A stretch of DNA of 64,000 nt, from contig OY756961.1 of NCBI GenBank assembly GCA_963580455.1, positions 5,003,001-5,067,000 on the forward strand. Reading direction: 5' to 3'. Below, piece by piece: positions 1-10,125 of this stretch; within the stretch, counting starts at the first letter, position 1, and every line of letters starts with the position of its first letter. This DNA is from Euonymus europaeus. Taxonomy: Eukaryota; Streptophyta; Magnoliopsida; Celastrales; Celastraceae. The notes below the pieces were generated by a model that saw only the letters and a program-made list of their open reading frames with translations, was not told where the DNA came from and searched no databases. The translations under genes and the position numbers were made by a program.

Positions 1-750
1 AGCTTCCCGGATTTAAATTTGACTGAACAAGACTGCACTGAAATGAGCTGGATCGAGTCCACACTATACTTTCCAGGATTTCCAGTTGAATATCCGATCG
101 CATTGCTTAATCGGACAGACCCTGATTTAAGATTCTTCAAAGCAAAATCAGACTATGTGAAGGAACCAATTCCTGAATCTGCATTGGAAGGATTATGGGA
201 AAGGTTCTATGAGCCAGAAGCCGCGGGGGCTGTACTAATCCTTCATCCTTACGGAGGAAGAATGAGCGAGGTTTCGGAGTCAAGCGTTCCTTTCCCACAC
301 AGAGCTGGAAATTTATATGAAATTCAACACTTGGTGTACTGGCATGAAGAAGGCAATGAGGCATCACAGAAGTATTTAAGTTGGATCAGAAGGGTTTACA
401 GTTACATGGCTCCGTTCGTGTCGAAAAATCCTCGAGCAGCGTATATCAATTACAGAGATCTTGACATTGGCACAAACAAGAAAGGAAAACAGACTAGCTA
501 TGAAGAAGCAAGGATCTGGGGTGTCAAGTATTTCAAGAACAACTTTGACAGACTAGTTCAGGTCAAGACAGAAGTTGATCCTGCTAATTTTTTCCAAGAT
601 GAACAAAGCATCCCTCCCATTTCAGCTGGGAATGTAGAAGATGATATGTCTAGTAATCCTTTCATGTTCAGTGAAGTTGTTTCCCCATGGAGAAGTGAAA
701 TTAAGTTCAGGACTCATCAAGTTATTTCTACTTTTTCAAGGTCATCTTAG
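1..750 (+). CDS. BBE-like FAD-linked oxidoreductase, C-terminal part (5' end outside window)
   Basis: The frame is open from base 1 and stops at 748-750, so this is the 3' part of a gene that begins before the window. It matches the substrate-binding and BBE C-terminal domains of the intact paralog at 14750: the CTEMSWIES motif, PHRAGNLYEIQ, the NYRDLDIGTN motif near the C-terminus, and NFFQDEQSIPPIS. The active-site strand reads E-I-Q where most paralogs have K-I-Q. After the usual end there is an unusual tail of about 40 residues, ending at a stop after SRSS. This suggests the original stop was lost and 3' sequence is now read. The flavin-binding half lies off the window, so I cannot tell whether the gene is intact. 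Secreted flavoprotein by family membership. Confidence 0.85.
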   Translation, partial: SFPDLNLTEQDCTEMSWIESTLYFPGFPVEYPIALLNRTDPDLRFFKAKSDYVKEPIPESALEGLWERFYEPEAAGAVLILHPYGGRMSEVSESSVPFPHRAGNLYEIQHLVYWHEEGNEASQKYLSWIRRVYSYMAPFVSKNPRAAYINYRDLDIGTNKKGKQTSYEEARIWGVKYFKNNFDRLVQVKTEVDPANFFQDEQSIPPISAGNVEDDMSSNPFMFSEVVSPWRSEIKFRTHQVISTFSRSS

Positions 751-954
751 CTAGGGTGGTTGTTAGCTGGGGTTAAACCCATGACCTCATGGTCAGAGGT
801 CCTTAGCACAGGGGGTTTAGGCATTGAGGCTAAGACTTAATCCCTGGGGTCTTTGCATTTGTTATTGGCATATTGTTGCTGCACTTATTAGTGGTTTCCT
901 TGCGTTACATTCTTTATGAAATCGGCCCGCTTGGCCACATAATAGGTTAGAGAA

Positions 955-1420
955 AGTTTAATAATAGTGAAAATATGAGTATCGTTTTTTTAGGTAAACA
1001 AGAACGAAACTTTGTTATTTGGATATTATTATGGGCTTAAATTCGAGTCATTAAATTTATATGAACATAAATTTTTCACCTAATGACAGAACAAGATAGG
1101 ACAAAACTGTGTGACCACAAATATATTACTCTCTGTGGTTTAATAATAGTGAAAATATATATTTGTTTTTTTGTAACCGAGAATGAAACTTGTCATTTGG
1201 ATATCATATATGAACTTAAACTCAGGTCGTCATATATATGCTCACAACAAATTTCTACCTACCTGATGATAGAGCAAGATGTGTCAAATCTCCATGCATG
1301 ACCACAAGAGTATTGCTCCGAGTGAGTTAATAATAGTAAAAATATGTATTTGGTTTCTTTTGGTAACGGACAACGAAAGGTTGTCATTTTGATATTAGAT
1401 ACCACCTAATGACAGTGTAA
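955..1420 (+). repeat. three diverged tandem units of about 185 bp
   Basis: The motif TTAATAATAGTGAAAATAT recurs near 956, 1138 and 1324. Each copy is followed by a T-run, a GTAAC-like block, GAACGAAAC or a variant, and TTGTCATTTGGATAT. The copies are clearly related but diverged, so this is an old local tandem duplication. There is no coding potential. From 1421 to 1902 I see only AT-rich sequence. Confidence 0.6.
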
Positions 1421-1902
1421 GATGAGTCAAAACTTAGTACGTAGTCACAAGAATATTATTTCCAATAAAAATCAAACTCATAATCTTTTGAGTAGAAAAA
1501 AATTAATCAAAACATATATATTTGGTGCACATGTTATGTTAGTCCCATCAATTTTGATCCACTACAACCTAATGCATCGACCAACCACATATATATATTC
1601 GAGTTTAAGAGTAAGACACAACATTGACAAAGATTCTGTTGGACTTTGTTTTGTTATGAAATGGAATGGATTAACGAATTGCATTATTTATAGTTTTATA
1701 CACAACCTGCCAGACAAAAACAGTTGACTACTAAACAATAATGGGATGCTTCCAATAATCACAACTCAATTGATGATTATATTCCTTTTGTGATGATTAA
1801 TAGCATAAATTATTGATTTGGACCACATAATCATTAATCAAGCACATGGGGTGTGATTATTCCGGCTTATTCAATCATTTTGAGTGGACATAACGGGTGA
1901 TA

Positions 1903-2180
1903 CTCCATCCGTTTCTAAATAACTATCGTTTAAAGTTTTTTCACAAAAATTAATAAAGCTATTAAAGAGCTTTAATATTAGGTAAAAAATAGTGTATCGG
2001 ACTGAAATACTCTTATTTAAAAAATGAAAGCTAACTAATGTTTATAGTTATTAAGCTCTTAGTTAAAAACGAGAATAAAGGTAAAATTGTGGAAAAAAAT
2101 ATTATGCTTTGGATAAAATGACAGATATTTTAAAACAAAAACAAAATTTTAAACAAACAGTTATTTAGGAACAGAGAAAG
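1903..2180. mobile_element. Stowaway-type MITE (Tc1/mariner)
   Basis: The left end CTCCATCCGTTTCTAAATAA and the reverse complement of the right end (CTTTCTCTGTTCCTAAATAA) form a terminal inverted repeat of the classic plant Stowaway type. TA dinucleotides flank both ends (1901-1902 and 2181-2182), as expected for the TA target duplication. It is 278 bp, AT-rich inside, with no ORF. Confidence 0.8.
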
Positions 2181-2860
2181 TATTTGCAATAAAAAAAAGG
2201 CCAAATTAAAATCATAGACAATTTAAAATCAATTAATTAATATGATAATAAGTTGATGAGGCTTTTTTTCCCTTATGAAACACAAATTCATTTTAACATG
2301 TATGAATTCTTTAAAATGTATAAAATTTTAAGGGACAGCAAACGATAAAAAGTATTCGAATTAAAGTCTAGTGATTAATTTCTTTGGGATTAAATTGTAT
2401 CGACTCGAAATATATTAAGTTCGATTCTCATTATGAATAATATTGTTGTAAGCTATGCGCTGAATTTTAACTCAATTTATTATATCGTTTGATTGAAAAT
2501 TTATGTGCAAATAAGTCTGATAGCTCGAATTTAAACTAATATTAAATATTCAATGAGCAAATTTGTATAATAACATTCTCAATTTAGAAAAAGGTTACAA
2601 AAAATAATATAATCGTAGCAAAAGTAATAAAAGTATAGAACAAGCACAAATGATTTGGACCAACTTTAGGTACTAATAAACATATTAAATTTCCTAAAAA
2701 AAATACATTTGAAATTGTGCATAGGAAAAAAAAACTTTTGAAATTTGAGAATGTGTACCCAAAGAGATTCTCGTGTGCTGGCCTCCAGGCTAGCAAAACC
2801 CTTGGGAACAAAAGAATCCCATGCGGTGGCTCCAGATGAGTGACCGTTGTGGGGTCCCCT

Positions 2861-2880
2861 TTGAAAATATATAGCCGTTG
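2861..2880 (+). promoter_or_regulatory. core promoter (TATA) of the patellin gene
   Basis: A TATATA block at 2868-2873 lies about 135 bp before the patellin ATG. A pyrimidine-rich leader follows (2885-2990), which fits a transcription start near 2900. This is inferred from position and composition only. Confidence 0.4.
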
Positions 2881-3004
2881 TAAACCCCCCATCTCTCTCC
2901 AGCCAAACGCATCTGCATCTCTTCTTTTTATTTCGATTATTGCGATTTCCTTTTCACATTCTCTTTTTGTTTCTGCAATCTTTCGGTTTTGATTGTCAGC
3001 AACC

Positions 3005-4872
3005 ATGACTGTTGAAGCCGTGGGGGAGACTCTGAAGGCTGAGCTTATGACCCGTCAAGAAGAATCCAAGAAGGTTGTTGCAGAGACCGAAAAACCTCTA
3101 GAAGAAGTGAAGCAAGTGGATTATGCCAATACCCAAAAGGTCCAGAAGAGCTCTTCTTATAGGGAAGAAAGCAACTTTCTCTCTGATCTCAAGGAGTTTC
3201 AGAAAAAGGCTCTGATTGAACTGAAGGCGAAACTTGAAGAAGCCATTCTTGGGAACACTTTGTTCAAGAAAGAAGAAGAGCCAAAGAAGAATGAGAAGGA
3301 GAATCCAGCAGTAGAAGAGGAGGAGAACGACAATGAAACCAAAAAGGGTGAAGAAAGTGAAAAAACAGGGGAAGAAGAGGCTGAAAAAATTGAAGTGGTG
3401 CAATCAGAGAGAGAAGAGAAGGATAATGCACCAAAAGAAACGGAAGAAGAGAAGCAAACCCAGGCGGCTCTCGAGGAAAAGAGCATTAAAGTCGATGAAG
3501 ATATCTCCATTTGGGGAGTTCCCCTTCTGCCCAGCAAAGGAGCAGAAGGTACTGATGTGGTACTCTTGAAGTTCTTGAGGGCTAGGGAGTTCAAGGTAAA
3601 TGATGCCTTTGAGATGCTCAAGAAAACGCTTCAATGGAGGAAAGAGGCTAACATTGATTCGATCTTGGACAAGGACTTGGGCTCAGATCTAAGCTCTGTC
3701 GCGTACATGAATGGTGTCGATCTCAAAGGCCATCCGGTTTGTTACAACTTTTTTGGAGTGTTTGAGGATGAGGAGCTTTACACCAAGACTTTTGGGACTG
3801 AGGAGAAACGCTCACAGTTCTTGAGATGGAGGTTCCAACTAATGGAGAATGGCATTAAAAAGCTTGATATGAGGCCTGGTGGGGTTACTTCTTTGCTTCA
3901 AATCAATGATCTAAAGAATTTTCCAGGAGTCTCAAAGAATGATCTGAGGGTTTCCATGAAGCAAGTTTTTGGGGTTTTGCAGGACAATTACCCTGAATTT
4001 GTTGCAAGAAATGTAAGTTTTATTCTTCTTCTCTCTTATCTTTCTAATGTGACAGTAGATCTTGGAAAAAAACACTAGATTTTTTTGGGTTCTGGAATCT
4101 CCTTGCAAAGTATCTCTGATGGAGTCAAGATGATTCTAATTGCAGATATTCGTAAATGCTCCATTTTGGTACTATGCTCTGTATGCTCTTTTGTCTCCTT
4201 TCTTAACCCAAAGAACTAAGAGCAAATTTGTCGTCGCTCGCCCGGCAAAGGTGACCGAAACCCTTCTCAAGTAAGTGATCTTCCTTCAATTAATGAGATC
4301 AATCTTGATGCTCACTCCATTAGACACTGAGAGGATGAGTTCAATGATGTATTGAAGGTACATTTCGGCTGAGGAGATCCCTGTGCAGTATGGTGGGTTC
4401 AAGAGGGAGAATGACTTCGAGTTCTCCAAGGCCAATGATCCTGTTTCAGAACTTACCATCAAGGCCGGATCGACTGAAACCATTGAGATACCTGCAGCTG
4501 AGGTACAGGAAGTCACACTACTATTGCTAGACAACTCTTTGAAGTTCTCCATTTCCTTTTGTTTTGTAGAGGGATATTTGAGAAATTGTGACTTGAACTG
4601 TTGATGAATCATAGGTTGGATCCACATTGGTATGGGACTTGAATGTTCTGAATTGGGAAGTGAACTACAAGGAGGAATTTGTGCCCAATGATGAAGGTTC
4701 ATACACTATCATTGTCCAGAAGAAGAAAAAGATGGGTTGCAATGAAGGACCCATTCGCAACACTTTCAGGAACAATGAATCTGGGAAGATTGTTCTGACA
4801 GTAGCCAATGGCTCGAACAAGAAGAAGAGAGTTTTATACCGATACAAGATCAAGAACGCTTGTACTGAATAG
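3005..4872 (+). CDS. patellin (SEC14/CRAL-TRIO plus GOLD protein)
   Basis: Four exons: 3005-4012, 4146-4270, 4358-4502 and 4615-4872. All introns are GT-AG, and the product is 511 residues. The N-terminal ~160 residues are acidic and low-complexity, preceded by the conserved FLSDLKEFQKKAL segment of patellins. A CRAL-TRIO N lobe (VLLKFLRAREF) starts near residue 185 and the lipid-binding SEC14 lobe covers about 235-410 (NDLKNFPG, DNYPEFVARN, SKFVVARPAK, PVQYGGF). A C-terminal GOLD domain from about 400 ends in KKKRVLYRYKIKN. Patellins bind phosphoinositides and act at the cell plate and plasma membrane in cytokinesis and trafficking. The ATG at 3005 is chosen because the frame upstream lacks an ATG and lies in the leader. 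Membership is certain; assignment to one Arabidopsis PATL is not, though the fold and length resemble PATL3/4/6. Convergent with the ABCF gene. Confidence 0.93.
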
Positions 4873-5640
4873 ATAATATTGTTTCATTTTTTGTATATTT
4901 ATGAAGATAAGATTTGTTATTCCATTCTTTTATTGATTGAGACTAGTAAAACAACTGTGTTGTGTTGTGTTTTGTTGTTAACTCTGTTTTTCTCCAGCAT
5001 CATTGTGGGTGTACTTGTAGCAGATTTATTATTGCAGTATTATGTTAATGAAAGTATTTAGATCTTGCCACAGATGATGGATCATGACTTTCTTTGGAAT
5101 ATAGCTGCACAGCATGTTATTAATCAACAGTCCAAGCTGTTTCTAGATGTCTTTCAAAGAAAACAAACTTCCGATGAAAAGTTCAATTCATAGAGGAGGT
5201 GGAGAGAGTCAGAGGGCCTGCTGCAGAATACTATTCAGACAAGTTTTCTAACCAAGTAAGAAAATTTTCTGAGATTGTACTAGTCCACATTCTGGACCGA
5301 GATTATCCAGATGAGCTCTGATAATTACAAAAAAAAACATTGAGCTGCATGGCATCACATTAATTAACTTGGTAGATGGCAGATTCACAGCAGTCCCAAA
5401 TGATAACAAAAACATCTCCCAGCAGCAAAAAGAAAAGGCAAAAATACTTGTAGAGGGAAAGTTTATCAATGAAAATGTTTTGTATATGATATAATCATAA
5501 TACAGGATAACACACTCAACTGTAATCAGAGAAATATGAGTCTTGTCCTAATGCACTTATGTGACAATACTGATACAAGTGCACAGACGATTCTTTTGTG
5601 TTCTTCGGGGAAAAAAAATACCTGTACCTCTAATGACGCA
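4873..5640. other. convergent 3' intergenic region
   Basis: About 770 bp between the stops of the patellin gene (+) and the ABCF gene (-). It must hold both 3' UTRs and is T-rich on the patellin side. I see no other gene, repeat or RNA in it. Confidence 0.6.
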
Positions 5641-7797
5641 TCAATCATCAACCTCAGCTTTGATCTCTCTCTGTAGCTCCTCTTTGTACTCCTCAAAATT
5701 TCCAGGGAATGTCATAGCAGTTCCATTTTCTACTACCCAAATTTGACTCCTCTCTTCATCTTCGCAAACCCGTGATATGAGTCTAGAATCATGACTAACC
5801 AGCACAACTCCACCAGTAAACTTGTCGAGTGCATCAGCTAATGCATCAATGCTCTGCATATCCAAATGATTTGTGGGCTCATCCAATAACAATATGTGCG
5901 GCTTCGACATAGAAATTGAAGAAAAGACAACCCTGGCTTTCTGTCCTCCAGATAATTTTGTAATTGGAGTGAGGTGATTATAGCTTGGGAGTCCAAATTT
6001 TCCAAGCTTTGCCCGCACAGCCTCCTGTTTACTAAGTCCCTCTTGATCTGGGTGAAGACGAAGAAGATACTGGACTGGTGTCTCGTCCATCGTGAGTAGG
6101 TCAACAAAGTGCTGTGAATACCTCCCAATACGTAACTTTTGGCTTCTCCGTACTTCACCTTCAGTTGGAACCAAATCACCAGCAAGAAGATTTAGCAGAG
6201 TAGATTTTCCGGCACCATTGGGCCCAACAATGGCAACTCGTGTCCCCATATCAATACCGACGTCAACATTTGAAAGCCTGAAGTCCTCCCGGTTGGGATA
6301 ACTAAAGCTGACTTCAATAAGCTGTAAGAGTGGAGGTGTCAGCTCAGTAGGTTCAGGAAAGTGAAATTCCACACTATAATCCTTCCACTTCCTTGGTGCC
6401 TCTGGCTGTGGCTCATCATCATCAACCTTGCCCTTTGCCTTGTTCTTTGATGCTTCCTTGGCAGCAACAAACTTTGCACGATCTTTAACTTTATCCTGTT
6501 GAACACGGTTTCCTGACCTCTTGGCGGCCTTCATTTGTTTTTCATAATGTTCATACTTCTTGTTTGTCTCTTTGCGACGCTGTTCGTAGCCACTTTCAAA
6601 ATCATCAAAATTCCCACGGTAGAAGTGAAGCTTCTGGTCATGAAGATGAATAATTTCACTGCACACTGTGTTAAGAAAATCACGATCATGTGAAACAACC
6701 ACCAGAGTTTTCTTCCACCTGCAAAGATACTCCTCCAACCACAAAACAGCCCTAAGGTCAAGATGGTTAGTTGGCTCATCCAACAACAAAAGAGTTGGTT
6801 GCACAAAAAGAGCTCTAGCTAATGAAATTCTCATTCTCCAGCCACCACTGAATGATCGGGTAGGACGACCCTGCATTTCTTTAGTGAAACCCAAACCAGC
6901 AAGAATCTTTGATGCCTGGGACTCAGCAGCATCTGACCCCAAGATCTGCAACTTTTCATACAATTCAGCAAGTTTTTCACCCACATCATCCCCATTTAAA
7001 CCATCATCTCCGTTCTCAGCAGCAGCAGAGTTCTGCAAATCTTCAACTTCTTCTCGAAGCTTGATTAGTTCTTCATTTGCTGCAACAACGGCTGCAATGG
7101 CTGTTCTGTCATCACCAACCACTTCTTGTTCAACCAGAAGGACATCAATGTTTTTAGGCACCGGAATCTTCCTCCAAGCAAGAAGTTTTAATAATGTAGA
7201 CTTGCCCATTCCATTGGGTCCAACCAAACCATATCTCTTGCCATGGGATATCTTCACTGATGCGTTCTTCAAAAGTTCTTTCCCCTGAGCTGACACAGAA
7301 AAATTATCTATTGTTATATCCTTGACATTAGCATCTGCTTCCTCTGCACCATCAAGGACTGCAGCCCGGCTGCCAATAACAACTGTGAAAACATCACGAT
7401 CATCCCTAAGGGCCTCTCGTTTAGTTTGCTCTGCGACATGGGCAGCAAGCATGTCCTTCCTTTCTCGCTTCTTCAAATCTTTTTCAGACAACGTTGTGTC
7501 AATTGTCTTCAGGTCATCCCTTTGCTGTCTAGCCTGTCTTTTGGCCTCAGCCTCCTGTTGTTCTAGCTCATACTCCTCATCATCTGAGGGAGGGAGATCA
7601 ATGTCATCAGTGTAAGAGGATGCTTTTGGAGCAGCTCTAGACTTGGCCATGCTACTGGTGGTCGAGGACGACCCCTTCTTGGGTTTCTCAGGCTTTTGTT
7701 CCAGAAGCATTGCTGACAATGAGAGTTTCTCTTTCTTTCCATCTTTGGGAGCATCTCTGCTGCTCGGTTTGCCGTCTTCCGGTTTTTTCTTCCCCAT
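5641..7797 (-). CDS. ABCF4: ABCF4-type (GCN20-like) ABC ATPase
   Basis: A single uninterrupted 718-residue ORF, close to the usual length of plant ABCF4 (GCN20/ABCF1-type). It has two nucleotide-binding domains and no membrane segment, as expected for ABCF proteins. NBD1: Walker A GPNGMGKST at 193-201, signature SGGWR near 317, Walker B LLLLDEPTNHLD near 336-347. NBD2: Walker A GPNGAGKST at 525-533, LSGGQ at 615-619, Walker B ending DEPTNHLD near 646. The N-terminal ~135 residues are lysine-rich and acidic (KKPEDGKPSSRD, LPPSDDEEYE), the family's variable extension. A charged linker with lysine and glutamate repeats lies between the NBDs. ABCF proteins act on ribosomes and translation control (GCN2/eIF2alpha pathway in yeast); plant members are linked to stress and immune responses. 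The start at 7797 matches the conserved MGKKK beginning. Confidence 0.95.
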   Translation of the reverse strand: MGKKKPEDGKPSSRDAPKDGKKEKLSLSAMLLEQKPEKPKKGSSSTTSSMAKSRAAPKASSYTDDIDLPPSDDEEYELEQQEAEAKRQARQQRDDLKTIDTTLSEKDLKKRERKDMLAAHVAEQTKREALRDDRDVFTVVIGSRAAVLDGAEEADANVKDITIDNFSVSAQGKELLKNASVKISHGKRYGLVGPNGMGKSTLLKLLAWRKIPVPKNIDVLLVEQEVVGDDRTAIAAVVAANEELIKLREEVEDLQNSAAAENGDDGLNGDDVGEKLAELYEKLQILGSDAAESQASKILAGLGFTKEMQGRPTRSFSGGWRMRISLARALFVQPTLLLLDEPTNHLDLRAVLWLEEYLCRWKKTLVVVSHDRDFLNTVCSEIIHLHDQKLHFYRGNFDDFESGYEQRRKETNKKYEHYEKQMKAAKRSGNRVQQDKVKDRAKFVAAKEASKNKAKGKVDDDEPQPEAPRKWKDYSVEFHFPEPTELTPPLLQLIEVSFSYPNREDFRLSNVDVGIDMGTRVAIVGPNGAGKSTLLNLLAGDLVPTEGEVRRSQKLRIGRYSQHFVDLLTMDETPVQYLLRLHPDQEGLSKQEAVRAKLGKFGLPSYNHLTPITKLSGGQKARVVFSSISMSKPHILLLDEPTNHLDMQSIDALADALDKFTGGVVLVSHDSRLISRVCEDEERSQIWVVENGTAMTFPGNFEEYKEELQREIKAEVDD

Positions 7798-7810
7798 TAC
7801 AGCAAACTTT

Positions 7811-8246
7811 CTGAGTAAAACAACAAAATTGAGATTAAAACTTATTACCTTGATAATTACAAATTGTTCATCTACTCAAAAACTAAAACTCTGATCAACA
7901 TAAATATACAAAAAAAAAAAAAAACCGTATCGACAAAGCCCCATTTAGAGCCTGCCAAGACTTTCTCATACCAGTATATCTGCAATAACTTCTGTATGCT
8001 TAAGGAATATATGTTTAAACATCAAATTATGTTCAAAATTCAAATTAACTTCAAAGTAATTACAGCTAAAATTCAATATTTGATGGGGAAAGAGATGAGA
8101 CCGACAAAGACATCGCCGTCCCTCATCAAGATATGCAAAGACAGACAGATAGAGAATAGTTTCGCGCGAAAGAGACAAACAGAGACAAAGGATAGTTCGA
8201 ATAAAAGAAAAAGACATACAGATAGAGGTACCGTGAATATACACAC
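7811..8246 (-). other. probable 5'-UTR intron of the ABCF4 gene
   Basis: On the minus strand a pyrimidine tract ending TTTTACTCAG (7811-7820) lies 13 bp before the ATG. A good donor, GGAG|GTGTGTATAT, begins at 8246. The ~120-bp leader exon upstream is CT-rich. A leader intron is common in plant housekeeping genes. This is inferred from splice signals, not shown by transcripts. Confidence 0.5.
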
Positions 8247-8387
8247 CTCCTTCTGGTACGCGGAGCTCCTCCTTGGTATCTCTTTTAGGGTTCTTGACTG
8301 CGCTAGAGAGAGGCAGAGGATCGGACAGATCGAGAAGAGGAAAGCTTGGGTTTCTATCGTGTCTTAAGACAAATGATATCTTGGGCC

Positions 8388-8402
8388 AACTATTTAAAAG
8401 GA
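8388..8402 (-). promoter_or_regulatory. TATA-like box of the ABCF4 gene
   Basis: On the minus strand CTTTTAAATAG (8391-8401) lies just upstream of the proposed leader exon, about 30 bp before a likely start near 8365. A GGCCCA motif (site II/TCP-like), typical of housekeeping promoters, lies downstream at about 8383. Confidence 0.35.
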
Positions 8403-8587
8403 GGAGCAGTGGAAGTCCAATTGTTCGGCACAATCAATCTTGTGGGCATGGGCTTTGGAATATTTGGGCTTCCCATTTCTTCAAGGGGCACTCTAAAGTA
8501 GGTTGCATCAGCAATTCAGCATGGTCTACAGAACATAATCTTAATTAGTGATTTAGTGGGCTCAAGAAAGAACAAACCTTTGAGAGT

Positions 8588-8696
8588 GATATAGGCGTAG
8601 ACACGTTGAGTATTTTTTGTCGGCTTCGGCTGACTACTCAACGTATTTCCCTCTATGTATGCTTAGTGTGTGTGTGTTTCACTGTTGTAAAAAAAA
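8588..8696 (+). mobile_element. short poly(A)-tailed retroposon with target-site duplication
   Basis: An insert of about 109 bp ends in an A-run (8690-8697). It is flanked by direct repeats AACCTTTGAGAGT (8575-8587 and 8696-8708). Poly(A) next to the 3' duplication is the mark of LINE-type retroposition. The insert has an inverted repeat ACGTTGAGTA/TACTCAACGT (8603-8612, 8635-8644) around a GTCGGC hairpin. I do not recognise the source RNA. Confidence 0.5.
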
Positions 8697-8708
8697 ACCT
8701 TTGAGAGT

Positions 8709-8999
8709 AAGTGCAATGGTACACTTGATAATGATATTGAAAATTTTGAAATGAGTAGAGAGAATAATTTGAAAAAATTGTATTAAGAGATGTGTTGAAT
8801 GATAGAAAAAAGTGAAAATTGTACAAAAATATGAGAGAAATGGTGTTGATGCTTGATATTTAAATTGTTTATAAATGAAAAGTGAAAAAAATTGTATTGA
8901 AATATGTATTTTGTTGATATGACTATATTGAGAGTCGTGTTTTACTGTAATAGAAGTATGACCGCACTAGAAAATTTGGATAGGCTTACCATTGTACAA
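8709..8999. mobile_element. MITE, AT-rich, with short inverted ends
   Basis: The ends GTGCAATGGTA and, inverted, GTACAATGGTA frame a ~290-bp AT-rich segment with no coding potential. Its interior (TTGTATTGAAATATGTATTTTG, split by mismatches) resembles the arms of the foldback at 29778-30583, so the two look like one family. Confidence 0.45.
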
Positions 9000-9023
9000 C
9001 TACAAAATTTATTGTTAACCAAG

Positions 9024-9361
9024 TAGGGTGGGGAAAAAAAATTCGGATAGGATAACATAATTGTTTATAAAATATTTGTATATCCAAAATCAAACAGTTT
9101 TAAATTTGGACATATTTAATTAAGTATATTTAGATTAGTTTAAACACAAAAAAAAATCAATTGGATGATAATTCAATTTGGATTAGGATTCAAACAACTA
9201 AATGAATAAAATTTATGTGTTTGAACTTGATCCAATTTTAAATCAAATAAAATTTTTGTTTGGACTCGAATTTTGGACAAATAATTTATGTCCAAACGTG
9301 ATTTAATCTGGCTTGGACAAATTCGATCATTCATATTGGATAGAGTTTTGCCACCCCTAAT
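9024..9361. mobile_element. hAT-like MITE
   Basis: The left end TAGGGTGGGGAAAA and the inverted right end TTAGGGGTGGCAAAA match the TAGGGGTGGCAAA ends common in plant hAT elements. The interior, with repeated TTGGA and AAATCGGAT-like words, is shared with the element at 31023-31550. No clear 8-bp target duplication was found. The rest of 9362-10125 shows nothing I can name. Confidence 0.45.
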
Positions 9362-10125
9362 TTTTCAAGTATAGGATCAAAGGTATCCACTAATCTTTCG
9401 AACTCTTATTACAACTCAATCTCTATTATCTATCTAGTTGATAATATTTATCTATTTATTTAAGACTTAAATTGTTTTTTTTTAATCCCTTTAGTCTATA
9501 ATCTTCCGCCCCTGCGCAGGTCGCGAATTCAACGATGAATAACGTTTTAAGACCCCAAAAATGTGATCCTCTATTGACTCTCAATTAATGGGAAGTATTT
9601 GATATCAATTAAATCTCACATATGCATTTAAATAAATGTTAAAACACACGCCGTATAAATTTAAAAATAAAATGGGAATCATGTTTTGGATTAATGCAGC
9701 ATTCACATAAGAGCTGTGTTGTAACCAACTGTAAAGCCTTCTGAAGAAGACATTTCCAAACATTGTGCCATAATATGATAAAAGACTGCAATGTGGGTAT
9801 GCATGCGCTGTTAGACTTAGTCAGTTGGTGTGTCTGATGCAAGATTAGGATCCAAAATTTCAAATATATTGATAATTTTTTACACAGTAAGTGAGAATCC
9901 AAAGCTGTTTTCAAAGGTTATATGATTCAAAATTTGAAGTTCACCAATCCAATGAATGGTCAGTATGTGATAGAACAACTAAAAGGAAAATCTTACAAAT
10001 CAACACGACCAGACCTATCCCAACAAAAACCAAGAAGAAAAATCATTTTCTAAGGCACAAACAGGCATTTTCACACTATAAACAAGGAACCATCTTGTAT
10101 CCAATCTTCATGCAGAAAACCACTA

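Noticed and set aside
3199..3621. 140-codon Ser-rich minus-strand frame
   Set aside because: It is the antisense of the acidic Glu-rich region of patellin, which reads as Ser/Phe repeats.
6668..7288. 206-codon frame on the + strand opposite the ABCF4 gene
   Set aside because: It is the antisense shadow of the nucleotide-binding domain region and has no recognisable features.
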